Assembly: GCA_025084515.1 (NCBI GenBank)
Contig: JAJAGP010000933.1
Span: 62,001-126,000 of the forward strand
DNA: 64,000 nucleotides
Reading direction: 5' to 3'
Source of the DNA: Ancistrus triradiatus
Taxonomy: Eukaryota; Chordata; Actinopteri; Siluriformes; Loricariidae
Shown: positions 13,097 through 23,648 of the stretch, in pieces
How positions within the stretch are numbered: the first letter of the stretch is position 1
How the letters are laid out: the number at the start of each line of letters is the position of its first letter
The notes under the pieces: generated by a model
What the model saw: only the letters and a program-made list of their open reading frames with translations
What the model was told of the DNA's origin: nothing
The model's database searches: none
Program-made: the position numbers and the translations under genes

Positions 13097-13139
13097 GTTA
13101 TTATTATTGTTATTATTATTATTATTATCATTATTATCC
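13063..13139. repeat. (ATT)n microsatellite
   Basis: About 77 bp of ATT triplets with a few GTT/ATC interruptions, only about 55 bp beyond the cpa6 exon 1 donor. It creates an apparent poly-Asn open frame on the minus strand that is not a gene. Confidence 0.95.
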
Positions 13140-13194
13140 TTAATAATGATAATAATAATAAATAAATGAATGAATGAATCTTTGCAGCACTCAC

Positions 13195-13295
13195 CCCACA
13201 TAGCGGTTATTATAAAGATAGGCGCTCGCGGGATGCCAAAACACGAGCAGCACGAGAAAACCCGCAGCGCACGCGCTCCTGAGTCCCCGTGCCAT
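13195..13295 (-). CDS. cpa6: cpa6 coding exon 1 (signal peptide)
   Basis: From the ATG at 13,295 (reading leftwards) the exon encodes 33 residues plus two bases. A basic start MARGLRSACAAG is followed by the hydrophobic core FLVLLVF, a WHPASA cleavage region (signal peptidase site after ASA, residue 25) and the mature propeptide start YLYNNRYV. The donor is GTGGG|GTGAGT. The YNNRY motif is that of CPA6. The exon is GC-rich, unlike the AT-rich DNA on its left, and an ATT microsatellite lies about 55 bp beyond its donor. Confidence 0.85.
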
Positions 13296-13460
13296 GTTAC
13301 CGAGTGAATCCGTGGCCACAGCGCGAGCTCCTCGCCGAGATACCTCGCGCAGCGACTTCCGTTCGTGCTCGGACAGGTGTGAAACGGCTCAGGTGAGAAA
13401 TATCACGCGCTCATCCCGTCTTTAAAAGCGCGTGCGACTCGCCCCACGTGATCCGATGTC
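13296..13460 (-). promoter_or_regulatory. Candidate cpa6 promoter and 5' UTR
   Basis: The 165 bp upstream of the cpa6 start codon are rich in CpG (many GCGC and CGCG steps) in otherwise AT-rich surroundings. On the minus strand a TTTTAAAG TATA-like element lies near 13,420-13,428 and a CACGTG E-box near 13,446. The transcription start is inferred to fall around 13,390-13,400. No experimental signal can be read from sequence alone. Confidence 0.4.
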
Positions 13461-14078
13461 CCATTGTGGGGATGCACTACAAGAAGGTTGCCAGATTGTG
13501 AATGTTTACGCCTGTCAATCGGTCGATTTTCGAATGTTTCCGTGCGTTACAGGTAGCATAAAACACCTCACAAACTTTAAACCTGTTCCATTCTCTTTGA
13601 GAGCTATATTTACAGTTTTATGACAGTTTTATTTCATATATAGCTGTTTTCCCATAATACTTATAACAGTTATGTAGCAACTCCAAACTAGGCATACCTT
13701 GATAGTTATATTTAGCAATGCAGAGTAATTTAGCTAGCTTACATCTAATTTACAGACCATTACACGCCTAAGCCTGTAATTTAATGAGTGCAGGCAGAAA
13801 CACACACTGGACGGGAGGACGGTCCATCACAGTGACTTGCTGTTGCAGCACCAGGGATCATACCTGTGGTCCAGCCTCCTCTCCAGTAGACACATTGGGA
13901 CTGGCACTGTGCACTTTCGTACACGCAATACAACATGACATACATGCATGAATCTTTCTTAAGCAGCGTTGCTATTTTTGAGAATATTTCCCATCTTCTT
14001 CAAACGTAGTCATTTCAAAGCCAAACATGAAGATGACCACCACACTGGCTGAGGCTAGCATGTGTTCTTCGATGCACA

Positions 14079-14588
14079 CAGTACTGTGCAAAAGTCTTAG
14101 GCCACCATTAGATTTGTTGTTTCAGCAATACTGTAATGACCCACATATAAAATATTGTTGACGACTGGACCGAAAAATGTCAAACTTGCAATCGCCATAA
14201 TCTCCTTTTCCACCGATCTTCATTCCCATCTTTGTGAGCTTTAGCATATCTTAGCCTTTTCACCCTGTTCCCCTTCCGACAAAAGTGGAGCATTCCTGAT
14301 CAAGCTTCGGATTGTAGAAGGATCCACTTGGCCTCTCGATGAAGTTGCCAGATGCTGCTATTGCTGCTAAGTGTAAGGAAAGGAAACACTAAATACTTAC
14401 CAATGTAGCCTATAGAAGCTGTTTTCTCCTGATTTGTTTCAGTTTTTAATACTGCATGCAAATGTCATATATTTTCTGCTTGTATTCTAATAAAGAGACT
14501 GAAACATAATTATATATGTTCATTCTGCCATCGGTAAAACAATGGTATATCTCATCTAATGGTGGTCTAAGACTTTTGCACAGTACAG
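14079..14588. mobile_element. TA-flanked MITE, 'CTGTGCAAAAGTCTTAGGCC' family, copy 2
   Basis: The left end CAGTACTGTGCAAAAGTCTTAG pairs with the right end GTCTAAGACTTTTGCACAGTAC (read on the plus strand). It is about 510 bp, with no coding capacity. The interior shares the 'CACCCTGTTCC' and 'ATTCCTGATCAA' segments with copy 1 in reverse orientation. Confidence 0.78.
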
Positions 14589-16067
14589 GTAGATGTGTCC
14601 CTACTAATCCATTGCAAGTTGAATTTATCGTAAAACGAAGAGTATATATTGGGTATATGATAGTGTAGCCTACCTAAGCATGCTTAAAACATGACCGCGA
14701 GCCCAACTTTTCCTCACTACATTTCCCAGCGGTCATTGCTCCCTCCAAAATTCAAAATTCAGAGTATGGTCTCTGCTTCTGGTTTTTTACAGAATGGATT
14801 TCACAGTAACACCGAATTAAATCCCTTCCACTCTGATCAGGTCTATATAAAGACCACACTGTTCCGTTCGCGTGCTTTCTCTGTATCCTCTTCGAGCCTC
14901 TTCCTCAGCCTTTGCATGCCTGCAGAGGTTCCTGTATTTATCAGACGGCGGCGAGATTAGGAGTCTGACTCGTGAGCTTTGTGGCTGAACGGCAGCCGCA
15001 CATTTTTCACATGCTTCGCTTTTGTGTCAACACCGCGCCACCTGTTTTACACCCAAATGCTGGGGCAACAAATGACAGGCTAAACCACAGACGGCAGAGG
15101 AACAGCTTAGAGCCCGATGCTGCCGTTTCACAACGTCCATATGGCGTCTTACTTCAAGAACTTTGTTGTTCCTGATTTTTGTAGGTATATGTCGAGATTT
15201 TTCTCAGATGTGCAAAAGACTTTTGAACGGTACTGTGACATTTTCATTTTTCCTTTAAAATGAAAACATTAAAGGTTAATAGAGGTAAAGGGCCAATAAG
15301 GAACAAACAAATAAGTTTGACCTTTTGGCCACTTTTCCTGTCCTGTTAGCTGAGCCCTCCCATACTTTGAGCCTCTGTGTCCTTCAACAAACCAGCCAAG
15401 GTGTTTTCGAATGAACCAGCACAGTCAGGAACACAGGAGCATATTCACAAGCTGGCACACAGGTCCTGTGGTGGGATGAAAAAAGTTTGCTTAGATAAAT
15501 ACAGCCCTGAGCCCTGAGCTTGAGCGGACCAAACAGAGGCAGGCAGGCTCGCCGAGGATTTTGGCTTGATCAGGTTCCATGGGCTTCCTGAAACATGACT
15601 GTGTGTATGAATCACATTTGGACTGATGAACTTTAGATTTCTGTCAGTGCAAAACAGTTTTAAAAAGCTGTGAAAGTCATAAAACAGCAATAATGATTGA
15701 GGATTAGAAAAGGAATAGGCCTTGTGCCCACGTTGATGCTCACAGAGTGGGGCAAAATGATTCAGATGAACCACAACAGATCTTTTTAATTATTATCGCA
15801 ATATTGGCAGTTTTGTCACAGTTTTGTGAGTGCTCTAATCATTTTGAGGTACCAGATAGAGCGGGTTTATGTTTATTTTAATTAATAATGGCTTGTATGC
15901 CACTCAGGAGGGCACCGAGGAAGTCTCAACAAAAGAACACAAGGAGGCTACGGCTAAACAAATTAAGCAACTGGGATGTGGGGACACGACCATCCTAGAA
16001 GAACATTTTAGGAAATCAGCACATGCTAATCTCATGGAAGAAAATACTGTATCTAAAAATATATGTA

Positions 16068-16552
16068 CATTACTGTGCAAACGTCTTAGGTTACCATTAG
16101 ATTTGATGTTTTAGCAATGGTATAAAGACCATTTGTAATTATTTATCAGTCTCTTTATTCGAATAAAAAAAGAAATGTGTGCAGTATTGACAATAACATC
16201 TTCTATAGGTTACACTTTAGAGTTAGTGTACTTTAGTGTGAGCTCCCCTTACACTTGAGCAATAACAGCATCTGGGATCTTCATCAGGATGCCAAGTTGA
16301 CCCTTAAACAGTCCAAAGATGCTTGATCAGTCTTTTTGGAAGGCCAAGAAACCAAGAAGCCAAGAAGCCAAGAAACCACTTTTTTAAAGAGATGGGGACC
16401 ATAACGAAAATTCTAAGATATGCTAAACATATTTCTTATAGAGTGACGAAAGGTTTTGGGTCCAGTTGTGTTGACAGTATGTTATATATGGTCATTATTG
16501 CATTGCTAAAACAACAAATCTAAAAGTGGCCAAAGACTTTTGCACAGAACTG
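16068..16552. mobile_element. TA-flanked MITE, 'CTGTGCAAAAGTCTTAGGCC' family, copy 3
   Basis: The ends ACTGTGCAAACGTCTTAGGTTACC and GGCCAAAGACTTTTGCACAGAACTG are about 485 bp apart, with TA on both sides (16,066-16,067 and 16,553-16,554). The internal TTCATCAGGATGCCAAGTTGACCC block is shared with copy 1. A SINE begins only 14 bp to the right. Confidence 0.78.
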
Positions 16553-16565
16553 TATGTATTGTTTG

Positions 16566-16762
16566 GACTGTGGTAGCCTAGCGGGTAAAGTACTGGACTA
16601 TGGACCAGAAGGTCCAGGGTTCAAATCCCATCTCTGCCAAGCTGCCACTGTTGGGTCCTTGAGCAAGACCCTTAACCCACAACTGCTTGAATTGTAAGAC
16701 TGTACCAATTTGTAAGTTGCTCTGGATAAGGGCGTCTGCTAAATGCTGTAAATGTAAATGTA
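16566..16762 (+). mobile_element. tRNA-derived SINE, copy 2
   Basis: Closely matches copy 1 from GACTGTGGTAGCCTAGCGGGTA through the B box GGGTTCAAATCCC to GGATAAGGGCGTCTGCTAAATG and the TGTAAATGTA tail. It ends exactly where another inverted-repeat element begins (16,763). Confidence 0.88.
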
Positions 16763-17096
16763 CAGGAGGTCCTCGGGTTACGATGGTCTCGAGTTACGAC
16801 GTTTCGTGGTTACGACGCATCTCCCATTTACTGTATAAAGCCTTGTTTCGCACTGAAGTGGTTTTGCGTCGTAAACGTCATAACGCAAACTTCATGTTTG
16901 GTGTGCGCGGCGGAAAAATACACGGTTACGCGGCTCGTTTATTGATAATTACTGTGTTAGGATAGGTGTTAGGATAGGATAAGTGCTTACAGTATGTTAT
17001 TTACGTACAGTATGTACGTATGTTCCGACTTACAACGAAAATCGGTTTACGACGCCACCTAGGAATGGATCTGCGTCGTAAGTCGAGGACTTACTG
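16763..17096. mobile_element. MITE with 'GTCCTCGACTTACGACG' ends
   Basis: The left end CAGGAGGTCCTCGGGTTACGA and the right end (reverse complement CAGTAAGTCCTCGACTTACGACG) form inverted repeats about 335 bp apart, flanked by TA on both sides. The interior repeats TTACGACG-like words. No protein is encoded; this resembles a Tc1/mariner-type MITE, inserted into or next to the SINE tail. Confidence 0.72.
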
Positions 17097-17546
17097 TATT
17101 GTGTATTTTATAAGATACAGCCAAATTGTCATTTGCTGTGTTCCCAGTTACTTTATTGGTTGCATAAATTATAAAGTTACACAACTTCTGCAAAGAACAA
17201 TTTAAAATATGGTTAAAATATAACATTTCTGCAAATTTCTGCAAATCAACCATTAACAGGCACATTCTGGAACGTCTGGATCATCTTTTGGATATGCAGA
17301 AAGAAATAATGTACACAGGTTTTGGCAAAAAGCCATTTCACCCGAGGGCCCAAACTTGCTTGTTTAAATCACATAATCTGGCCTGATTTATGCTGTGCCA
17401 TCTCTCTTCCAAACCTATGAGCAAATATAACAAAACGTCCATAAAAAGCTGGATCATGCACTGTATTATTAAATATGACTCCATTGTGAGTCATATCCTC
17501 ATCATCAAACTAATTATACATTGGAAAAATAACACAATGTGTGGTG

Positions 17547-17690
17547 GACTGTGGTGGTGCAGCGGTTAAGGTACTGGACTATTGACCAGAATTCAGGATT
17601 CAAGTCTTGGCACTGCCAAGCCATCACTGTTTAACCCACAACTGCTTGGATTGTGTGAGCTGTAAGTCAGTCTGAATACATGCAAATGTA
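17547..17690 (+). mobile_element. tRNA-derived SINE, degraded copy
   Basis: The head GACTGTGGTGGTGCAGCGGTTA and AGGTACTGGACTATTGACCAG, the body TCTTGGCACTGCCAAGCCATCAC, TTAACCCACAACTGCTTGGATTG and the remnant GCAAATGTA tail follow the SINE consensus, with deletions and many substitutions. Confidence 0.75.
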
Positions 17691-17718
17691 CAGGGGTACG
17701 TTTTTATATGTATATATA

Positions 17719-18241
17719 CACTGACCAGCGATAATATTCACACCACCTCCTTGTTTCTAAACTCTGTAAATTTTATATGCTCCACTTCCCATATAGAAGC
17801 ACTTTGTAGTTCTACAATTACAGACTGTAGTCCATCTGTTGCTCTACATACTCTGTTCTCTAAGGGTCAGGACCCCCACAGGACCAGAACAGACAATGAT
17901 GTGGTGTTGGTGTGTTAGTGTGTGTTGCTCTGGTGTGATTGGATCAGTCACAGCAGTGCTGCTGGAATTTTTAAACACCTCAGTGTCATTACTAGACTGA
18001 GAATAGTCCAAAAATCTCCAGCCACCAGCATCCTGTGAGCACTGACAAAGGAAGACAAACTGTGCAGTGTTTAAAGGCTCCAGCAGCACTGCTGTCTGAT
18101 TCACTCGTACCAGCACAACACACACTAACACACAGATGGACTACAGTCTAAAATTGTTGAACTACAAAGTGCAGCTATCTGGTATTTGGACAATGGATAT
18201 TGGACAATGAGTGTACAAACCCTGAAGTTATGGCTGATTGG
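17719..18241. mobile_element. Non-autonomous DNA transposon-like repeat (about 520 bp)
   Basis: The left end CACTGACCAGCGATAATATTCAC and the right end TGAAGTTATGGCTGATTGGTGG are imperfect inverted repeats. Inside, TCTACAATTACAGACTGTAGTCCATCTGT recurs inverted as ACAGATGGACTACAGTCTAAAATTGTTGAAC, and AGCAGTGCTGCTGGA as CCAGCAGCACTGCTGT, so the element is a long palindrome. This is a common fish repeat type; no transposase is present. Confidence 0.7.
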
Positions 18242-19855
18242 TGGATATTTGAATTTTAATTTTAAAGTAAACTAGATATTTATTTGCTGAGGTTATGAGG
18301 GTAGGGTATGCATTTACCAGATGGCCCTGGACACCCCACAAAGGCCCCCTCATGACCAAAACCAGTATGAAACAGATGGAAAAAGAAAAGAACCAATAAT
18401 TAAACAATAGTCGTGTGGTTTTATATTTTTCCACTGTGAAATGGAAAGTCTTTTGGTGTGTGCATGGTCAGAAGTGGTGAGTACCTACTGACAGTGGTCT
18501 GAGGAGGGACAAACCTGGGCCAGGGTCTTGGGTGCCCAACAAAATCAGTCTCAACTGGTGCCGCCTGATGAATGTGGAGGCCTATATAGACCCCAAAAGG
18601 TCACATGACCAGACATCTGACAAATTTAAAGGTACCATCAGTGATTTGGGAACTGTCCTAAAGTGTATGTTTTATTATGTTTGTTTTCATAAACTATAAT
18701 AACCGAGAAGCAGACAGGTCCTTACAGGGTTCCTGTCCGTCCCCGTCCTCCTGCTGCAGGGCTTCATTATCTGATTCACCGCCGCTAGTTAAAAACCAGC
18801 AACTCGCGGAAACACGGCACATCTATTAATTTAGCAGCTTAATGGGACCCGAAGCAACATGTTTGGACACTCTCCCAGCAAGCGGGGTTCTACATAGCTG
18901 AGGTAGCGTTTGTGAACACTGCATGGCCATTGTGCTGCACACAGAACATGTTTTGTTATAGCAGGTATTAAATCATCTGGAAGACATCAAAGCTCAGTCC
19001 TCACATCTAAGAGGCTCAGATTGAGGTTTTTAAAGCTCCGAGTGGATGAATGGACCATACATTCCCTTTCAGCCTGGCTTTTATTCGCTCTTTATGGGGT
19101 AGATACGATCCTGTCCACCTTCCTGTGTTTCATTGAGGCACAATATCAGGGAATGTTTACTAAATGTTAACTGTTGATTTCAGTGTGTAATTGTAAAACG
19201 CTATTAAAAGCTGAGCAGAAAGATAAACAGTTCCCGAGCTCTGCTCAAATGACTGCTGAAAGTCCTGGGCTGTGAAGGAAGCCAGCAGTGCAGGAGTTAC
19301 TCGGTATGAGCAAGCCGTTATAAATGACTGACTATTATTATGCAAATGTAATGAGTTATGAATAAAATTAGATATTTGTTCAGGTCTTTCAGTCCTTGTT
19401 TCCATAAAATTCTGCACCAACCAGTGGTTTGATCAAACCCATCAGACCATCTCCGTCGTCAGTCAACGGTTCTCCTGCTGTTCAGAAACCTTTCGTATCC
19501 AAGGCTGATGTGAAGGGAAACAAAACTTGGCCTGATGAGCCTCAAGATAATTCCTAATCGTGGATGGATTTGTGTTTTCTAAAGGATGCATTAAATTCAG
19601 CTGTTAAGCATCGTGTTTGAATGCGTAAAGGTACGATCTGGTTGAGATTAAGTGATTGCTTGACATGTCGTAAAACAGCCAAAAAATATGACAGAGAAAC
19701 TTCTTTATTCATTCTGTAAGCCACATGAAACACATCTGGTCTGTTTGGGCACCACAGCCCCAGGACCAGTGACCCACTGAAGTCGGAAACACCCTGGTAA
19801 TTTGGAAAGTCAGGAAAAGGAACAGACAGAACTTGAGCACGAACCTCACCTGGTC

Positions 19856-20400
19856 AGGGACCGGATTCATGAAAGTGTCTTAAGAAATAAAATCTTCTTA
19901 AATGTGTTTTTTCTTAACTTCATTCTGAAGTAAAAAAATGTTATTCTTCAAATATCCTCTTAAGAATTCTTATTGTTTCTTAACTTTTTTCCTAAGAACA
20001 ACTCTAAGGACTCGATGTGGTATTCTTGAAATCATCATGTCCTTAAATGTTTTCCTAACTTTACGATAGCCTCACACTTGTCTTAGGCTGTAAGAGTTGG
20101 CAAGGTAAGCATCGAAATTGACCAAACTTTAAACAGTTCAGAAGTTTAAAAGCCTTTGGAGTGAACGTCATCCTTAAATAATGAAAATATATGAAATATA
20201 TGAAATAACTTTAATTAAAACTTCAAAATGTGTCTTATGGCGTATACTGTAAGCTGTATAATGCAATATTGCCCACATAAGAAATCAAAGAAGACCGTCT
20301 CAAAAAAATTGCATTTAAGAACATTCTTATGAACTTCTTAGTGTTTGGCTTAAGAACCTTAAGTTTTCGCTTTAAGAAAGCGTTCGTGAATCCGGTCCCT
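19856..20400. mobile_element. MITE with 'AGGGACCGGATTC' inverted ends
   Basis: The left end AGGGACCGGATTCATGAAAG and the right end (reverse complement AGGGACCGGATTCACGAACG) are near-perfect 13-20-bp inverted repeats 545 bp apart. Many TCTTAAGAA-like words occur in both arms. No coding capacity. Superfamily unknown; flanks TGGTC / GGTTG give no clear target-site duplication. Confidence 0.7.
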
Positions 20401-22579
20401 GGTTGATATCCCAACTGTTCCGAGGTAAGGTCTGTTTTGTGTCCTCCAGGTTGAAGTCCAGTTAATTCCCTGTTTCTTCTGTTCCCTCTGGTTCTATCTG
20501 TTCGAGTTCCAGCCCCTGATTCTTAGAGTTTTTTGGGTCACAGGGGTTGGGTCTGGGTCTGTGGTGCGCAGGCTGTCCGGGGTGCCCCCCGTATGACCGT
20601 CACTTTATAGTACATACTGGTAACGTTCAAAAACAGGGAAAACTAGGGTGATGCCAAGCTCCTTCCATTGAAGAAAGCGCAGACTTTGAAGTAGATCTCT
20701 GCCTACTACATCCCTCAAAGAAGATTTGCTTTTTATTTGAGAGGCTTTACGGTGGATTAAAGCTGTTATGGAGGTAAAGAATGGCCCAAATCCTTATTAG
20801 CTCCTTCATGTCAACGTATTGTTCCAGGTTTCTGATGTTTGTACAGAGTATAAAGCCATGCCCTCTACCTTTTCACTTAAAGGGGCTGTTATTTGCTCTA
20901 GTCCTTTTGTGTACGTTCAAGCATTAACGGGCCGCATATGTTTATAATTAAGCCCCCTCATCTCTTTAGCCAGAGCAGGGAACATGATATTTTGCACTTA
21001 CTCCATACTCCAGTTCTCCAGTCAACCAACAGAAAAGTAACAGACCCGCATTGAACCTGCACTTTATGTGTCAGAAACGCACATCACGATGCACATTTTT
21101 ATTCCGTGTACATAAGGGCCTCGTTTCAGATTTCACTTTGAGGTGCAGATCAGATCAAGAGAGGAAACGTGTTTATATTTTGGATCATGCAGGCCTTAAA
21201 ATGTCAGCTCTTAGACTGGTGATGTGCCAACCTGCCGAACACAGTTAAACCTTTTACACTCCAGAGTTTACGTTTAGGTTCAGGTACCAGTGTGCTATGT
21301 GCAAGTTTTATGGAGGATGCAAGGAATGCTGGGTTAAAAAATAAATGAAATAATTAATAAAATCTTAAATAATAAATAAAAAATGTTCATGCTGCGATGG
21401 GGAGCAAACCGGACAGCGCTATATGCGCTACAGTGGTTCGAGTCCAGGTGGTTCCTTCCGTCCTGGGTTGGGCACCATGATAGAATGTGGCTGAGGAAGG
21501 GGGCAGTTCAGGGGATCTTGTTCTTGTTGGCCCTGCAATTTGCACTTAAGCCTGCTGCCAGTGTTCTCCAGGGATAGGTATCTTGCACATTGTGGGGGTG
21601 GCACACAAAACAGACCTGCAACAAAGTGTGCCCATGCCCTCTTGTCACCAAAAAAAGGGCACCATGCCCTCATGAAGGTGGTCTGAATACAGCACTCAAA
21701 GACAACACATACTCCTCACCTTGTCAGAGGTGGGATAGGAACCAAAATGGCTCAGTCAGTACAGCACTGGTTCCCAACTCCTTCTTTCATCCAGGTTGAA
21801 GTCCTGGTTCTGTTTGTCTGTGTTTGCCTGACCATGTATTTTCCTTCTCCTTCGAGTCTCCGTAGTTCTTTGGGTTGTGGGGTGGATCAGTAGCTCATGT
21901 CAAACAGGGGACATGACGATGTCAGGTAAAGAGAGGGACATCACCGTGATATGATCCTTTTTGCTATGGCAAAAGTAGAACCTTTAAAGGAGGTCGCTAC
22001 ATTTGGGACTGGTCACCAACATCCAAACCTCATTCCCATCGAAAACGGAAAGAGAAACCACAAACTCTACACTAATTGCATCCTGCTAACCTCCCACCTG
22101 GCTTCAGCATGAATTAGCGTACTTGCCATTTAAGTACCAAGTGCGCCACCTTCTGTACAGTCAAACGTTTCACAGAAGACTGAAAGAAATGACGATACAT
22201 GAAAAGAAGGCAGCACAACGTCTGTGATTAAAGTCAAATATCAATTTCTGTTTAAAACATATAAAAACATAACATTTTGCCTGTCCAAAGGTATAAACAC
22301 CCTTTCAGATTCACGTGTGTTTTTTGTTTTTTAAGACTTCAGAACCTGTTCGTGGTTAAGGATACTCACGTAACTTGGCCAGGGGTGCCCAAACTTTTTA
22401 CACTGTGCGTGAATGAATGAAAATCTAGTCTCAGGGTAAGGGTCACAAAAACCACGCACAGATATAAATATGGAATTGGTGAGCTGATGGAAATGTGATG
22501 GTGGGCAGTCCAACACCGTGGCAACACAGGGCAATAAAATGTGCCATGATTCCTAAAAATAATAATCATTTATACTGTA

Positions 22580-22584
<5 letters not shown>

Positions 22585-22657
<73 letters not shown>
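22585..22657. repeat. (TG)n microsatellite
   Basis: About 36 uninterrupted TG units, roughly 1 kb upstream of prex2 exon 1. A candidate polymorphic and Z-DNA-forming tract. Confidence 0.97.
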
Positions 22658-22660
<3 letters not shown>

Positions 22661-23459
22661 GCGTTCCACTAGAGGTCAGTGCACAATAAAATATGATAAT
22701 CCTCTACAAATCGCATACATTGCATTTGTTAGCATCACTGGTCCTGGTCCTGAACTCAAGCATATTCAGAGCTTCATAAAACAGAAAAACTGTATAGTTT
22801 ATGTAAGAATTAAACCAAGTTACCAAATAACAAAATTTATAGTAATAGTTTAAATAAATAGAAGCTAAATATAAAAACTAAAAGAGCTTATATTTAGATT
22901 ATATTGTATAATATATTATACAATATTAGATTATATTATGTAATATTAACATATTAAGAGAACATATCAATAAAACAGAATGCAATTATATAGACTATGA
23001 TGAGTTCAACAGAAAGAAATGTTATGAAGTGTATTAAAGCTTTTAACGTTATTTTGTTGTTGTTTTTGGCACAACAGAGCTGTTGTGTTTAACTTCTTAC
23101 CAACAAAACTTAACGAGGCTCGAAACCATCCATTGAAGTGAAGGAGCCAGCCTGTGTGTGAGTGTGCATTGAGTGTGGGAAAAACTGTGTGGGACGTGGG
23201 CTGATTGTAGTGTGGTGGGATTTTGGTGTGGTGAAATAGTAATTGCCCCCCATGTGATCTTTCAGTTTCCCCCTGCACGGAGCTGGCACGAAGCCCCGGG
23301 CTCGAGCTCTGCTTTCCTCTGCGTGCTGACTGAAAGAGGAGGCTGTGTGTGTTTGTGTGTGTGTCTGATGGTGGGCAGGCACATGCACCTCAGATCAAGA
23401 CTGCTGCACACTTCTGGACGCTTCACACACACACGCGCGTTTTTGACCGGATTGTTTTT

Positions 23460-23525
23460 ATGGACTTCAGTATCACTCAGGATTCAAGTGTCTCAGTAGT
23501 ATTTCTCGCTTCCCGGACACTTTAA
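23460..23525 (+). other. Upstream ORF 1 before prex2 start
   Basis: ATG to TAA, 21 codons (MDFSITQDSSVSV...), ending 123 bp before the prex2 ATG. It is relevant only if transcription starts left of 23,460, which the sequence does not show. Confidence 0.3.
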
Positions 23526-23542
23526 ACGGATCACTTTTCATC

Positions 23543-23578
23543 ATGTTTTCAAAACTGGACCCTCGGGAATTGGTTTAA
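23543..23578 (+). other. Upstream ORF 2 before prex2 start
   Basis: ATG to TAA, 11 codons (MFSKLDPRELV), ending 70 bp before the prex2 ATG and in a different frame. If transcribed, it would be expected to lower translation from the main start. Confidence 0.35.
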
Positions 23579-23648
23579 ACCTTTGCAAAGTACGACGAAG
23601 GTTTACCACGACAGATCTGGAGCTTTCGTGAGCGAAATAAAGACAGAA

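Larger units (their letters stand above)
4412..13194. other. cpa6 intron 1, repeat-rich, no other gene seen
   Basis: The intron contains the repeats listed separately (6,261-6,710; 7,616-8,166; 9,487-10,006; 12,083-12,276; ATT tract) and otherwise unassigned AT-rich DNA. Open frames here are short and without recognisable domains. A GC-richer island at about 6,900-7,280 stands out. Segments near 8,280-8,450 and 11,660-11,740 resemble the dispersed fish repeat around 'ccctggacaggatgccagt'. Confidence 0.5.
4336..13295 (-). other. cpa6: cpa6-like gene, coding exons 1-2 (rest outside window)
   Basis: This is a secreted M14 metallocarboxypeptidase, probably carboxypeptidase A6, which in mammals is bound to extracellular matrix and trims C-terminal hydrophobic residues. 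Only the signal peptide and the first 26 propeptide residues are present; the catalytic domain would lie left of base 1. Two exons read on the minus strand join in phase (GG|G) to give ...YLYNNRYVGDQVLRIIPSNP and onward. Human CPA6 reads HLYNNRYAGDKVIRFIP at the same place, with exon boundaries at the same residues as far as I recall. The position, head to head with prex2, is that of human CPA6 at 8q13.2 and supports the call independently. Intron 1 is 8.8 kb. The third exon (expected to start near VDLWQP) was not found in bases 1-4,335. Confidence 0.82.
13461..23149. other. cpa6-prex2 intergenic region, no gene seen
   Basis: Between the two divergent genes I see only dispersed repeats (listed separately) and unassigned DNA. 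There is no open frame with a recognisable domain and no structural RNA. Segments at 18,700-19,130 and 20,400-21,350 look single-copy. A B-box-like GGTTCGAGTCC at about 21,434 may be a decayed tRNA-derived repeat. Confidence 0.5.
23150..23648 (+). promoter_or_regulatory. prex2 5' flank / probable 5' UTR with upstream ORFs
   Basis: This stretch directly precedes the prex2 start. It is richer in G, C and CpG than the DNA to its left (for example CCCCGGGCTCGAGCTC near 23,296). It contains two short upstream ORFs: 23,460-23,525 (21 codons, MDFSITQDS...) and 23,543-23,578 (11 codons, MFSKLDPRELV). No convincing TATA box is visible. How much is transcribed cannot be decided, because an additional 5' non-coding exon is possible. 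Confidence 0.4.

Noticed and set aside
13063..13139. CRISPR-like or other spaced repeat array
   Set aside because: Only simple microsatellite repeats were found; no regularly spaced repeats with unique spacers exist anywhere in the window, and the host is a eukaryote.
12953..13201. Minus-strand open frame with a long poly-Asn run
   Set aside because: Produced by the (ATT)n microsatellite. It merely overlaps the first bases of real cpa6 exon 1 in another frame.
22590..22853. Open frame starting with alternating Cys-Val
   Set aside because: It is a translation of the (TG)n microsatellite.
23173..23499. 108-codon plus-strand open frame just upstream of prex2
   Set aside because: No family resemblance, composition driven by GTGTG stretches, and overlapped by equally long frames on the other strand. 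It is more likely 5' flank or UTR.
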